DNA from: Lachnospiraceae bacterium UBA1748
Lineage (GTDB): Bacteria; Bacillota; Clostridia; Lachnospirales; Lachnospiraceae
Assembly: GCA_002314855.1 (NCBI GenBank)
Contig: DCHQ01000095.1
Location: 15,083-31,478, forward strand
DNA: 16,396 bases
Reading direction: 5' to 3'
In this document: piece after piece, positions 1 through 8,819 of the stretch
Layout of the letters: every line of letters begins with the position of its first letter
Numbering within the stretch: position 1 is the first letter of the stretch
The notes under the pieces: model-generated
Database searches by the model: none
Told to the model about the DNA's origin: nothing
What the model saw: the letters and a program-made list of their open reading frames with translations, nothing else
Made by a program: the position numbers and the translations under genes

Positions 1-1124
1 GCAATGTTATTTTCATGCTCAATAAGTTTATTCTTATATACTATCTGAATAAGTTCATTGATTCGGTCGGCCATTATATTATAGTTGCTCATAAGCGAAC
101 CTATCTCATCAGTACCTTCGACCTCTTCAATCTTAGTAAGATTATCCTCTCCTGAATTCTTAAAGGCTTGCTCAACCTTTTGAAGTCTAGTAACAATTGT
201 GTAGTTGAATATGATAATAAAGAGAATTGGAAGCATAATACTGAAGCCCAGAACCACTATCAGCATGGCGAAATTTCTCTTTAGGTAATCAAGTATACTA
301 CTGTTACTCTTCATAATATATATCTGGTACTCGTCACCATACTTAACAAATGACTGTACGTAGCTTACATCATCATACTTTTCGAACACAATATAGTCAT
401 CAGTAAGGTTATTGTTAATCTCATTAGAAAGTAATATTCTGTCATCCTTACAAAGATACACGCCTCTGTCGTACATCTGATTCATAAGCTTTCTAGAGGT
501 AGTAGAATAATCCACCTCAATACGCATAAAACGTTCTGGGGAATTATATCCACCATTAAACTTTCTGAGGAAATATATTTTACGTCTTTCTTCCTGCTGC
601 TTATTTTCCCAGTTATCAAACACAAAAAGAAGTCTGATATCTCTGTCATCATACTGAAGCTCCTTGTACCAAGGTGCATTAATAACAGACTTAAGTTTTA
701 TAACATGACCACCATTGGACATGGTAGAATTATCCGAATACAGTGTTATCTTGGTGTTCTCAAAACCTGTCATAGACTCAAAGAATGAGTTATTCATAAA
801 CCTTACATACTCAGAATAATACTCATGAGCATCCTTAAAGTTCTTGGATAAAAAAGCATTAATCTGAGAGTTTCTTGAGATACCGCTCGAAATAGTTTCT
901 GAATAACTAATGAAATCGTTGAGCTGTGCCTGAACAGAATCCGCAACTTCTTTATCCTGCTGCATTATCTGTTGCTTTTCTTTTACATTAACTGTATATA
1001 GAATAAAAGAGTCTGTTACAACTAACGGAATAAGGATACAGGCAATATATACTATTGCCATTTTGGTCTTAAGCTCAATATTATTAAACCAATTTTCCAA
1101 TTTTTTTAGAAATTTCTTTTCCAT
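1..1124 (-). CDS. YesM-type sensor histidine kinase, N-terminal part (partial)
   Basis: The reading frame is open from the ATG at 1124 to the left edge, giving 374 residues without a stop; the catalytic half lies outside the window. Residues about 22-43 form a first membrane helix. Residues about 45-283 are an extracellular sensor region of the Cache kind by length and position. Residues about 285-307 form a second helix, followed by a HAMP-like linker at about 308-360 and the start of a helix ending HENNIA. This is the layout of YesM-family kinases, which usually act with an AraC-type response regulator and often control polysaccharide use in Firmicutes. The phospho-accepting His and ATPase domain are not visible, so a methyl-accepting or other HAMP receptor is not fully excluded. 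It follows the xylan genes on the same strand, which suggests it senses a xylan-derived sugar; that is inference. A weak AAGGG lies about 15 nt before the start. Confidence 0.8.
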   Translation of the reverse strand, partial: MEKKFLKKLENWFNNIELKTKMAIVYIACILIPLVVTDSFILYTVNVKEKQQIMQQDKEVADSVQAQLNDFISYSETISSGISRNSQINAFLSKNFKDAHEYYSEYVRFMNNSFFESMTGFENTKITLYSDNSTMSNGGHVIKLKSVINAPWYKELQYDDRDIRLLFVFDNWENKQQEERRKIYFLRKFNGGYNSPERFMRIEVDYSTTSRKLMNQMYDRGVYLCKDDRILLSNEINNNLTDDYIVFEKYDDVSYVQSFVKYGDEYQIYIMKSNSSILDYLKRNFAMLIVVLGFSIMLPILFIIIFNYTIVTRLQKVEQAFKNSGEDNLTKIEEVEGTDEIGSLMSNYNIMADRINELIQIVYKNKLIEHENNI

Positions 1125-1164
1125 TATTGTTTCGAGTTACCCTTATACTTAAATCAATTATAAT

Positions 1165-1193
1165 ATTATACTATAAAAATAAAGGAAGTTCAA
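1165..1193 (-). promoter_or_regulatory. Predicted sigma-A promoter of the sensor kinase
   Basis: Read on the minus strand, TTGAAC (1193-1188) is followed after exactly 17 nt by a perfect TATAAT (1170-1165), about 40 nt before the kinase start. The -35 lies inside the 3' arm of the terminator hairpin that ends the upstream esterase-GH43 gene. Confidence 0.6.
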
Positions 1194-1218
1194 AATCGTC
1201 AGATTTCAAACTTCCTTT
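1175..1218 (-). terminator. Rho-independent terminator after the esterase-GH43 gene
   Basis: A stem of up to 17 bp (1181-1197 with 1202-1218, two mismatches inside, loop GTCA) is followed on the minus strand by an AT-rich tail, TTTATTTTTATA. The A/T-flanked arms make it partly symmetrical, so it could also work on the plus strand. It starts 43 nt beyond the stop codon of the esterase-GH43 gene. Confidence 0.8.
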
Positions 1219-1261
1219 TCATTATTTTATCATTGTCTTTATATTTTATGTTTTATATTCA

Positions 1262-4186
1262 TTAATGAATAAATTCCATACACTTAAGTGCACAGTTACC
1301 GCCGCCAACATAACGAAGATATATGGCATTAACACCATCTGGAATATTAGCAAGACAATCATACTCGGTCCATACATTGGTAAAATCAATCTTAACCTTA
1401 CCAAGTGCTTCACCATCAATCTTAGTTCTAACCTCGAACTCTCCTCCAGCATATCCTCTGACAGTTATTCTTACGCCCTTAACATTCTTGCAATCAAAGT
1501 ACTTGAATCCGATGGTCGCTGAATCTGTGATATCGTTCACAAATCCATTAACTTCATCGCCATCCTTACCTTCCTGCATAATATAAGGAACGTTAGGTAC
1601 GCCAACATATGGACTTGGCTCCTTAGTAAAGAGGTTACATGCGATATAAGCAGGATAACACTCTGTATCTCTAAGTGGCCCACCATTAAGACCGCATGAT
1701 GTAATCTCAACCTGCTTAATGCTACCGTCCGCAGTAAACTCTATTTTCTCGGCACAGCCCTGTCTTGAATACCATGAGTTGAGTGTCTGTCTATGATAGA
1801 ATATGTACCACTCATTGCCAATCTCTATGATACTTCCGTGATTATTAGCACCATAAGCTGTTGGCATATCAGCTGGCTTATATGTATCTATATGCATATC
1901 GCAGTTAGATACGATAACACCACCATATACAAAATCTCTATCAGGCTTATCTGATATGGCATAGCAAAGCTCGTGCATTACCTCTGAAGAATATACAAGA
2001 TAATACTTGTCGCCACGCTTTCTTATTGATGAAGCTTCGAAGAACGAATGTCCTTCAAAACCTGAGCCCTCGCAATACTCAATACCTGGTATTGCAAGAT
2101 TAGGTCCCTCTAAAATCGTAAGCATATCCTTATCAAGCTTGCATACCTTAGAGCCTGTTCTTGACTTATCTCCTCTTCCGCAGAATCCTGAGAACAAATA
2201 TGTTATATCGCCTTCTGTCAGAACACCTGGATCGAACTGAGGTTCATCCCCTTCTTTTCGTCCAAGTACTGTACCATCATGATAATGTACGTATCCATGG
2301 AATTCATACTTACCAGCTGGCTCATCACATACTGCAACAGATATTACTGGCTCCTTATCAAGAGCATAGAACAAATAATATCTTCCATCTGGACCAACTG
2401 TAACGTCAGGTGCATACAGGCACATATTATCCTTAACATTTAAAGGATCCTGAGTACGTTTATAAATAACACCTTCATATCTCCAATCGGCAAGATTATC
2501 CACAGGTGCTGACCAGCATACATAATCACCCATACAGAATACTGCGCCATTATATGTATCATGAGAACCATATACATACACTCTGTCACCAAATACATAT
2601 GGCTCACCATCTGGAATGTACTCCCATGATGGAAGGTATGGATTAAGTGCCTGGCGTTTTTTGAATCTCGCCTGCATAGCTTCGATGAGGAACATATCAA
2701 AATCGCTCTCACCTGTGTATAAGCCTGCTCCATCCTTGCCAAATACCATCTTGTGATATGCTTTATCACCATATGGCTTCCACTCTGGCATCATGCGTCC
2801 ATCAGCATCAACTCCGTTAGGGTTACCTGTCTTAACAAAGTTCACCCAGTAGTTACACATCTGTCTTGCAAGGTCATAATGTCTGCCAATAAATGGTCTC
2901 CAGCATTTTGCCAGTGTCTCAAACCAGAACCATAAATCAACTGAATGGAAGGTTCCTGGATTATCATAGCCTGGAATATCCGGATCAAAATTGTAATAAT
3001 AACAGTTTCTGCCATTACCATTTAATTCGTTTTGAATCATCATAGCTTTAACAGCTGAATCTATACTGCTTGCTGGTGCATATCCAAGTGCATCCTTAAT
3101 CTTAGCTTCGTCAAAAGAAAGGAATTTCTTAGCACCGTTAGCGCCAAATATCTCTTCACATTTCTTAGTAAGCTCAGTTTCATCAGCAGCATCAATACAT
3201 TTAAAGAATTCCTGTGATGTGTTACCCGCAAGAATAGGGATTTTGCAGTAATCACCATTCATAAGAAGCTTGAATGGCTCGTCATCAAGGAACTGTCCAT
3301 CCACACAAGTACCGAACCACTTGGTAGTATCCATACCATTTCTGAATTCTGCATACTTATCTCTTATAAATGATGCATCAAGTTTTCTAGCCTCTTCAAT
3401 ACTTGATACTCCAAGAGCTTCAAGGAACTTTTCTCCAAGCTTCTCAGAATTCTCAATAGGTCCTGGAATAATATAATCTGGTGTACCATATGGATCACGA
3501 ATGATTCCACTGAAAATAACAGCTTTACTAATAAGACCAAAATTACGCTTACTTGTTATCTGTGATAATACGCTACCACCACCTGCAGACTGACCTGCAA
3601 TAGTAATATTCTTAGGATCACCACCAAATGCTTCAATATTACGAACAACCCATTCAAGACCATACTGCTGGTCAAGATTACCGAAGTTAGTTGGTGCGTC
3701 AGGCTGCGACTTGGTGAGCTCTGGATGAGCCATAAAACCAAGAACACCCAGTCTATAATTCACACTTACAACAATGATTCCTCGTCTTGCAAGTCTCTCA
3801 CCGTCAAACTCCATCTCTGGTGGATATCCCCACTGAAGCGCGCCACCAAAATACCATATAAGAACTGGAAGCTTCTCATCAGCCTTCTTAGCAGGTGTCC
3901 ACACATTAAGATACAGACAGTCCTCTGACATCTCTATCTCTGGATCAACATGCCACTCCTTGCAGTAGATATCTGTACCAAGTCCTGGTACATCCTGAAC
4001 TGATATTGGAGCCCATGTATAAGCCTCTCTTACACCTTCCCAGTCAGCTGCTGGCTGAGGTGCTCTCCATCTGTTCTCACCAACTGGTGGAGCAGCAAAT
4101 GGGATTCCCTTAAATGATGTAACCCGAGGGTCTGCCGCTGGCAGACCCTTAACATAACCATTTTCAGTCTTTACTACTCTTAACAT
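1262..4186 (-). CDS. Fusion of type-B carboxylesterase, GH43 glycosidase and CBM6-like module
   Basis: This 974-residue protein has no signal peptide, so it should act in the cytoplasm. Residues about 1-500 are a type-B carboxylesterase: nucleophile S200 in GQSAGG, probable acid E326 and probable base H414. The oxyanion loop reads WYFGGAL instead of the usual HGGG. Residues about 513-840 are a GH43 five-bladed propeller with candidate catalytic residues D526 (IPDGEP), D594 (YAPDV) and E717 (FFEASS). Residues about 865-974 form a beta-rich tail resembling CBM6. The likely job is removing acyl groups from imported xylo-oligosaccharides and releasing xylose or arabinose; exact substrates cannot be read from sequence. 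The start ATG overlaps the stop of the xylanase gene by one base (TAATG) and is preceded by AGAGGA, so translation is probably coupled. The frame is intact across the domain junction near residues 500-515, so the fusion is not a broken gene. Confidence 0.85.
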   Translation of the reverse strand: MLRVVKTENGYVKGLPAADPRVTSFKGIPFAAPPVGENRWRAPQPAADWEGVREAYTWAPISVQDVPGLGTDIYCKEWHVDPEIEMSEDCLYLNVWTPAKKADEKLPVLIWYFGGALQWGYPPEMEFDGERLARRGIIVVSVNYRLGVLGFMAHPELTKSQPDAPTNFGNLDQQYGLEWVVRNIEAFGGDPKNITIAGQSAGGGSVLSQITSKRNFGLISKAVIFSGIIRDPYGTPDYIIPGPIENSEKLGEKFLEALGVSSIEEARKLDASFIRDKYAEFRNGMDTTKWFGTCVDGQFLDDEPFKLLMNGDYCKIPILAGNTSQEFFKCIDAADETELTKKCEEIFGANGAKKFLSFDEAKIKDALGYAPASSIDSAVKAMMIQNELNGNGRNCYYYNFDPDIPGYDNPGTFHSVDLWFWFETLAKCWRPFIGRHYDLARQMCNYWVNFVKTGNPNGVDADGRMMPEWKPYGDKAYHKMVFGKDGAGLYTGESDFDMFLIEAMQARFKKRQALNPYLPSWEYIPDGEPYVFGDRVYVYGSHDTYNGAVFCMGDYVCWSAPVDNLADWRYEGVIYKRTQDPLNVKDNMCLYAPDVTVGPDGRYYLFYALDKEPVISVAVCDEPAGKYEFHGYVHYHDGTVLGRKEGDEPQFDPGVLTEGDITYLFSGFCGRGDKSRTGSKVCKLDKDMLTILEGPNLAIPGIEYCEGSGFEGHSFFEASSIRKRGDKYYLVYSSEVMHELCYAISDKPDRDFVYGGVIVSNCDMHIDTYKPADMPTAYGANNHGSIIEIGNEWYIFYHRQTLNSWYSRQGCAEKIEFTADGSIKQVEITSCGLNGGPLRDTECYPAYIACNLFTKEPSPYVGVPNVPYIMQEGKDGDEVNGFVNDITDSATIGFKYFDCKNVKGVRITVRGYAGGEFEVRTKIDGEALGKVKIDFTNVWTEYDCLANIPDGVNAIYLRYVGGGNCALKCMEFIH

Positions 4187-7100
4187 TATTTGTCCTCTTT
4201 ATCCTTCTCTGAATTATCAGATGTTTTAATTGCGTCTTTTCTCTTCTTAGCTGCAAATGCGCAGATAGCTGCAGCGCCACCACAAAGTGCTGCTATAGGA
4301 GCTGCATTATTTCTTGAGTCCTTAGCTGAGCCTTCTTCCTGAATCTCTTCAATAGTGATTGGTTCTGGTATCTCAAGAACAAGAGTTGCTGTTCCGTAGC
4401 ATGATGGATTTTCCCAGCAGCTATTAGTTGAATCGAACCAGTTAAGTGTACCAATACGTGTTCCTGAGTAATCAGCATCGTTAACCTGAAGTTCAAAACC
4501 TATTGCCGCATTTTCAGCAGGTACTGTTTCTGTCCACTTAATTGCTGCTTCTACTATATAACCATTATCTGTAAGCTTAGCTACAGAAGTAATATTATCC
4601 TCTACACATGTCTCACCATTAAATGATAATGCGTTCTCATAGTTAATACGATACTGCTTTGTTGCGCTATTGTATGAAGTAGCCTTGCTATCAGTTTCAT
4701 CGATAAAGATTTCAACTGAATCCTGCTCATGTACTTCAGCGCTGTCAGCATTAATCTGATCATCTACTACTGTCATATATACATAGAGGCACTGCTCATC
4801 CCAAAGAACCTTAGCTGTTGCACTTGCCTTAGCACCCTGAACGATTGCAAGATCAACATCAGCTGCATTAGCCCATGCCTCATCAAGCTCGCCATCAACT
4901 ACTGCTGTGCCCTTAGCTATATACATGCTCTGCTTAAGGTATGCTTCAGCATAGTACTTAGTAGAGTTACTCTGGCTAAGTGTTGTATCGTTGTATACTA
5001 CAACCTCATCACCGTCATTAACTACGATATCAAAACCTACAACTGTTTCTGTTCCCTGAAGTTCCTTCTCAAGAACAACCTGATATCCACCATCTACAGC
5101 GCTACCTTCTGCTCTTGACATAGTTGCTGTTCCAGGTGCAATACCTGAAGCCTTACTATTGTACTTATCAAAGTAAAGTGTTACGTAGTCATTAGCACCA
5201 TCATCTGTTGCATCAAGAACAGTTACCTGAACCTTGAACGAATTATCTGTCCAGATAGGAACAAATTCTACAGTAACATTGTCGCCACTAATAACTGTTC
5301 CTGCTATTCCATCGAAGCTTCCTGTAGCTGACTTGAATACATCAACCTTATTAGTTACAGGAGAAAGCTTGCTAGGGTCTACAATAGCCCAGAAACATGG
5401 CTTAACCTTATAATTATCATCAAAGAAAAGTGGGCACTGTCTCTGAGTACCATCGGCGCCACCACCAACGGATGCATTGCCCTGGAGCCATGAATTACCA
5501 TCGATAACTCCCCATACTGTCATGCCGCCAACTTTTACGCCTTCATCATTAAGTGTCTTAAGTGCGTCATATAACTCTTTGTATCTGTAAGCCTGAAGAG
5601 TATACTCCTCATCCTTTGTTGCATCTGTACCATCAAAGTTCATTGATGCTCTCACATCAAACTCTGTGAACTGAACCTGACCAACTACTGCTGAGTACTG
5701 TCTTGCAGCATCAAGCACCTGATCAACTGTAGGTGAATCAATCATCTCATGAGCCTGCATACCCATACCATCGATACGAGTACCATCAGCTTCCTTAACA
5801 GCCTTAAGAAGTTCTACGATAGGTCCAACCTTAGAAGGAGTACTATCATTGTAATCGTTATAGTAAAGTTCTACATCAGCTGGAGCATACATATTAGCAT
5901 ATCTAAATGCATTGATTATGAACTCATTGCTCTGATATACTGCCCACCAGCTTGAGTTACTTCCGTGTGTATCATTAGAAAGAGGCTCTGATGCGTTCTC
6001 CTTCTCACTTCTGTATGTACCTGATGCATCAGACACAGCTTCATTAACTACGTCCCAACCATAGAACATACCATTATACTTGCTGTCCTCACCTGTGAAA
6101 TGAGTAAGAACTGACTTGATATACCACTCAAGACGAAGGTTCATAACCTCAGGAGTTACGTAAGGCTTATTCTTATCATAATCCTCATGGAAGAACCATT
6201 CTGGAGTCTGAGAATGCCATACAAGAACGTGGCCTCTCATCTTAATGAACTGATCAGGATGCTCCTGATTCCAGTCATATACATAATCAAGAATCTGCTC
6301 TGCTCTTGAGAAATCAAGAACAGGAACGTCAATTGTCTGACCATTAATAGTAGCCTTCTCTGTACCAGGGCAAGCACCATTGCTGTAACCAAACATTGCG
6401 TCTGGCTTAAGTTCATTACCTATTGTGATTGCATTGAAGTGCTTTGTAACAAGCTGCATAAGCTGTGGATCACCAAGCTCAGACGCTACGATAGATACAC
6501 CTGCACGCATGTCGCTACCAAAGTCAGCTGTGAATGTGTCCTTAAGATTAGGAACATTAGCCTCAATAGTAGCTACTTCAAGATTCATATCAACAAGTGA
6601 CACTGCTGTCACATAATACTCACCCATTACGCAATCGCCTTCACCATAGTTAGTACCCTGCTCAAGAAGACGGATAACAACCTGATCAAGATTACCTGCT
6701 GCATTTACCTTAAAAGTACCAGCGAATTTAGTCCACTCACCTGGAGTAAGCTGCTGGCTAACAACACCAGATATTTCTGGAGAATAAGAACCAAGATATG
6801 TTGTATCACCACCTGATGTTATATATGGAGCAAAATCAATCTGTCTCTGATCTGCTGGTGCTCCTTCATAATCATCAGAAAGCTTAGCATAGAATTCATA
6901 AGCATATGTGTGACCTTTTTCAACTACGGATGTAATATCCTGTGAAAAACAGTCATATGAACGAGTACGTCCATTAATAATACCGTAAGTTACAATATCA
7001 CCTGCGATAGGAGTATCACTTGTGCCAGTTGTAATCTTGGCTGAGCCTGCATCAACTGTCCACATAGATGTATCACCATCGGAAAAGTCGCCATTAACGA

Positions 7101-7635
7101 TAACACTGTCGCCCTCTAAAAGAGCTCCGTCATCTGATGAATTAGTTCTGCCTGAACCTTCACCGCTTAAGTAGAATGTTACTCCGCTGATAGTAGCCTT
7201 TGTTGTACCATCATTAAGTGACATTACAGAAAAATAAAGAACATCCTCACCTGTTGCAACAACTTCTGGAGTACCATACGAAACTGGTGTACCACCCTTG
7301 TTGTCTGAATCGAAATCAGCCTGAGTGTGCATTTTGAATGCAAGATCAGCAGCATTGCCGCTCTTAACATCAAAAACCAATTTCTCAATTGTGGATGGAT
7401 CGATTTCTGTTGGAATTTCATAGAATGATGACTGATACTGACCCTCGAAGCTGATTTCGAGTTCTCCATCACCATTAACACTAGAGCTAACGCCCCATTC
7501 TGTTACCTTTTTGAGCTCTGAAAATGTGTAAGATTTTTCTTCTGCAGCAGCCTTAACTGAAAGAGATGTCCAGTTAAAACAACCAAAAAGAACAAATGCT
7601 ACAAGCACAAGAGCTAAGATTCGTCTTTTCGACAT
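4186..7635 (-). CDS. Secreted membrane-anchored multi-modular GH10 endo-1,4-beta-xylanase
   Basis: This 1149-residue enzyme should cut the beta-1,4-xylan backbone outside the cell. Residues 1 to about 30 are a signal peptide (KRR, hydrophobic core, VKA|AA). Residues about 33-158 form a beta-rich module I cannot name. Residues about 173-350 are CBM22/CBM4_9-like (GRTRSYD). Residues about 361-755 are the GH10 barrel, with acid/base E532 in WDVVNEA and nucleophile E658 in FTEFD. Two CBM9-like modules follow: a divergent one at about 763-900 and a fuller one at about 905-1088 (VDGELDEAW, DSVEIFID). The C-terminus has a hydrophobic stretch (about 1111-1129), then KKRK and a charged tail, with no LPXTG-like motif, so it is probably a membrane anchor. 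The ATG at 7635 has GGAGG 8 nt upstream. It is first in a two-gene unit with the esterase-GH43 gene. The GH10 call is very secure; the CBM labels are moderately so. Confidence 0.93.
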   Translation of the reverse strand: MSKRRILALVLVAFVLFGCFNWTSLSVKAAAEEKSYTFSELKKVTEWGVSSSVNGDGELEISFEGQYQSSFYEIPTEIDPSTIEKLVFDVKSGNAADLAFKMHTQADFDSDNKGGTPVSYGTPEVVATGEDVLYFSVMSLNDGTTKATISGVTFYLSGEGSGRTNSSDDGALLEGDSVIVNGDFSDGDTSMWTVDAGSAKITTGTSDTPIAGDIVTYGIINGRTRSYDCFSQDITSVVEKGHTYAYEFYAKLSDDYEGAPADQRQIDFAPYITSGGDTTYLGSYSPEISGVVSQQLTPGEWTKFAGTFKVNAAGNLDQVVIRLLEQGTNYGEGDCVMGEYYVTAVSLVDMNLEVATIEANVPNLKDTFTADFGSDMRAGVSIVASELGDPQLMQLVTKHFNAITIGNELKPDAMFGYSNGACPGTEKATINGQTIDVPVLDFSRAEQILDYVYDWNQEHPDQFIKMRGHVLVWHSQTPEWFFHEDYDKNKPYVTPEVMNLRLEWYIKSVLTHFTGEDSKYNGMFYGWDVVNEAVSDASGTYRSEKENASEPLSNDTHGSNSSWWAVYQSNEFIINAFRYANMYAPADVELYYNDYNDSTPSKVGPIVELLKAVKEADGTRIDGMGMQAHEMIDSPTVDQVLDAARQYSAVVGQVQFTEFDVRASMNFDGTDATKDEEYTLQAYRYKELYDALKTLNDEGVKVGGMTVWGVIDGNSWLQGNASVGGGADGTQRQCPLFFDDNYKVKPCFWAIVDPSKLSPVTNKVDVFKSATGSFDGIAGTVISGDNVTVEFVPIWTDNSFKVQVTVLDATDDGANDYVTLYFDKYNSKASGIAPGTATMSRAEGSAVDGGYQVVLEKELQGTETVVGFDIVVNDGDEVVVYNDTTLSQSNSTKYYAEAYLKQSMYIAKGTAVVDGELDEAWANAADVDLAIVQGAKASATAKVLWDEQCLYVYMTVVDDQINADSAEVHEQDSVEIFIDETDSKATSYNSATKQYRINYENALSFNGETCVEDNITSVAKLTDNGYIVEAAIKWTETVPAENAAIGFELQVNDADYSGTRIGTLNWFDSTNSCWENPSCYGTATLVLEIPEPITIEEIQEEGSAKDSRNNAAPIAALCGGAAAICAFAAKKRKDAIKTSDNSEKDKEDK

Positions 7636-7679
7636 AAATAGTGCCTCCCTATTTCTAAAATAAGAAAAAAATGTTTCCC

Positions 7680-7708
7680 ATATGCACTATATCATTATGC
7701 CATGTCAA
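7680..7708 (-). promoter_or_regulatory. Possible promoter of the xylanase unit
   Basis: On the minus strand a perfect TTGACA (7708-7703) is followed after 17 nt by GCATAT (7685-7680), a weak -10. It lies downstream of the kdgK terminator and about 45-70 nt before the xylanase ATG. A CATAAT a few bases below the -35 is an alternative -10, but it has no good -35. A weak -10 would suit an activated promoter; no operator was recognised. Confidence 0.4.
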
Positions 7709-7728
7709 AAACCACAGACTAATCATAG

Positions 7729-7758
7729 AAAAAAGGGGGATAAATTATAATATCCCCC
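7729..7758 (-). terminator. Rho-independent terminator after kdgK
   Basis: A perfect 8-bp stem (GGGGGATA on the minus strand at 7758-7751, TATCCCCC at 7742-7735) with an 8-nt AT-rich loop is followed by six T residues (7734-7729). It is 29 nt past the kdgK stop and separates the uronate genes from the xylanase unit. Confidence 0.92.
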
Positions 7759-7787
7759 TGAAAAATGAATTCTTTGCTAATATTTAA

Positions 7788-8819
7788 TTATCTCTGAACG
7801 CGGCCTGAGCCATCGCCGCCCATTAGAGTTTCAACTTCCCCACGTGATACAAGATTAAAATCACCTGGTATTGTATGCTTAAGAGCTGACGATGCAACTG
7901 CATATTCAATGGCACCACCAAGGTCTCTTCCATCAAGCACACCACATATGAATCCAGCTGCGAATGAATCGCCACCGCCTACTCTGTCAACGATAGGATG
8001 AATACGATACTCTTTACTATGAATGAACTCTCCAGTCTCGCCATCATATACACATCCTGACCATCCATTATCAGAAGCTGACTTGCTTACTCGAAGTGAT
8101 GATATACATGCTTTGAAACCAAGTTCATCAGCCATTCTCTTGAATACTGACTTGTAACCTTCAAGATTAAGTTCTCCTGCAACAACATCTGTGTTGTCTG
8201 GCTTATATCCAAGAACAAGATATGCATCCTCTTCATTACCTATACAGTAATCAACATATTTCATAAGAGGAGTCATTACGCTTCTTGCCTTTTCACTACT
8301 CCAAAGCTTCTTTCTAAAGTTAAGATCGCAGGATACTGTTACTCCCTTTTTCTTGGCAGCTATAAGAGCTGCCTCACAAAGCTTTGCCGCGCTATCGGAT
8401 ATGGCTGGAGTAATACCTGTGAAATGGAACCAGTCAGCACCCTCGAATATTTCATCAAAGTCAAACTCATCAACGCTTGCTGTTGATATTGAAGAATGAG
8501 CTCTGTCATATACAACCTTGGATGGTCTCATAGCAACACCTGATTCAAGGTAGTAAATACCAAGTCTTTCACCGCTTCTTGATATATACTTAGTTCCAAC
8601 ACCATATTTCTTAAGTGCTGCCTCAGCGCAATCACCGATTTCATTAGCAGGAAGAGCTGTTACGTACTGAGTATCATGGCCAAAACCTGCAAGTGACACT
8701 GCAACATTGGCTTCACCGCCACCATAATTAACATCGAACTGATCAGCCTGAACAAATCTCTCACTACCTGGTGTGGAGAGTCTTAACATAATCTCACCTA
8801 ATGTAATAACCTTAGCCAT
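7788..8819 (-). CDS. kdgK: 2-dehydro-3-deoxygluconate (KDG) kinase, PfkB family
   Basis: KdgK phosphorylates 2-keto-3-deoxygluconate with ATP to give KDPG, the substrate of the aldolase encoded just upstream. The 343-residue protein has both PfkB signatures: GGGEANVAVSLAG (33-45) near the N-terminus, and DRVGGGDSFAAG (278-289) with the catalytic Asp at D284. The DLNFRKKLW segment (165-173) is typical of KDG kinases rather than fructokinases. Its ATG overlaps the eda stop as TAATG, with AAGGAGG and AGAGGA just upstream, so the two are translationally coupled. Pairing with eda makes the KDG assignment stronger than the kinase family alone would. Sugar kinases of this family are easily mis-assigned, but here context and motifs agree. 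The strong terminator after the gene suggests eda-kdgK is a complete two-gene operon. Confidence 0.92.
   Translation of the reverse strand: MAKVITLGEIMLRLSTPGSERFVQADQFDVNYGGGEANVAVSLAGFGHDTQYVTALPANEIGDCAEAALKKYGVGTKYISRSGERLGIYYLESGVAMRPSKVVYDRAHSSISTASVDEFDFDEIFEGADWFHFTGITPAISDSAAKLCEAALIAAKKKGVTVSCDLNFRKKLWSSEKARSVMTPLMKYVDYCIGNEEDAYLVLGYKPDNTDVVAGELNLEGYKSVFKRMADELGFKACISSLRVSKSASDNGWSGCVYDGETGEFIHSKEYRIHPIVDRVGGGDSFAAGFICGVLDGRDLGGAIEYAVASSALKHTIPGDFNLVSRGEVETLMGGDGSGRVQR

Noticed and set aside
1127..1522. Plus-strand frame of 131 codons spanning the intergenic terminator and the 3' end of the esterase-GH43 gene
   Set aside because: It crosses the terminator and kinase promoter, has low-complexity composition and resembles no protein I know.
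4729..5118. Plus-strand frame of 129 codons inside the xylanase gene
   Set aside because: It is antisense to the CBM9-like region, is rich in Cys and Ile, has no recognisable domain, and the minus-strand xylanase frame fully accounts for the sequence.
7560..7635. Lipobox-like C19 in the xylanase signal peptide
   Set aside because: The residues before Cys are LFG, with a bulky Phe at -2, and a good signal peptidase I site (VKA-AA) follows at about residue 29. A lipoprotein is less likely.
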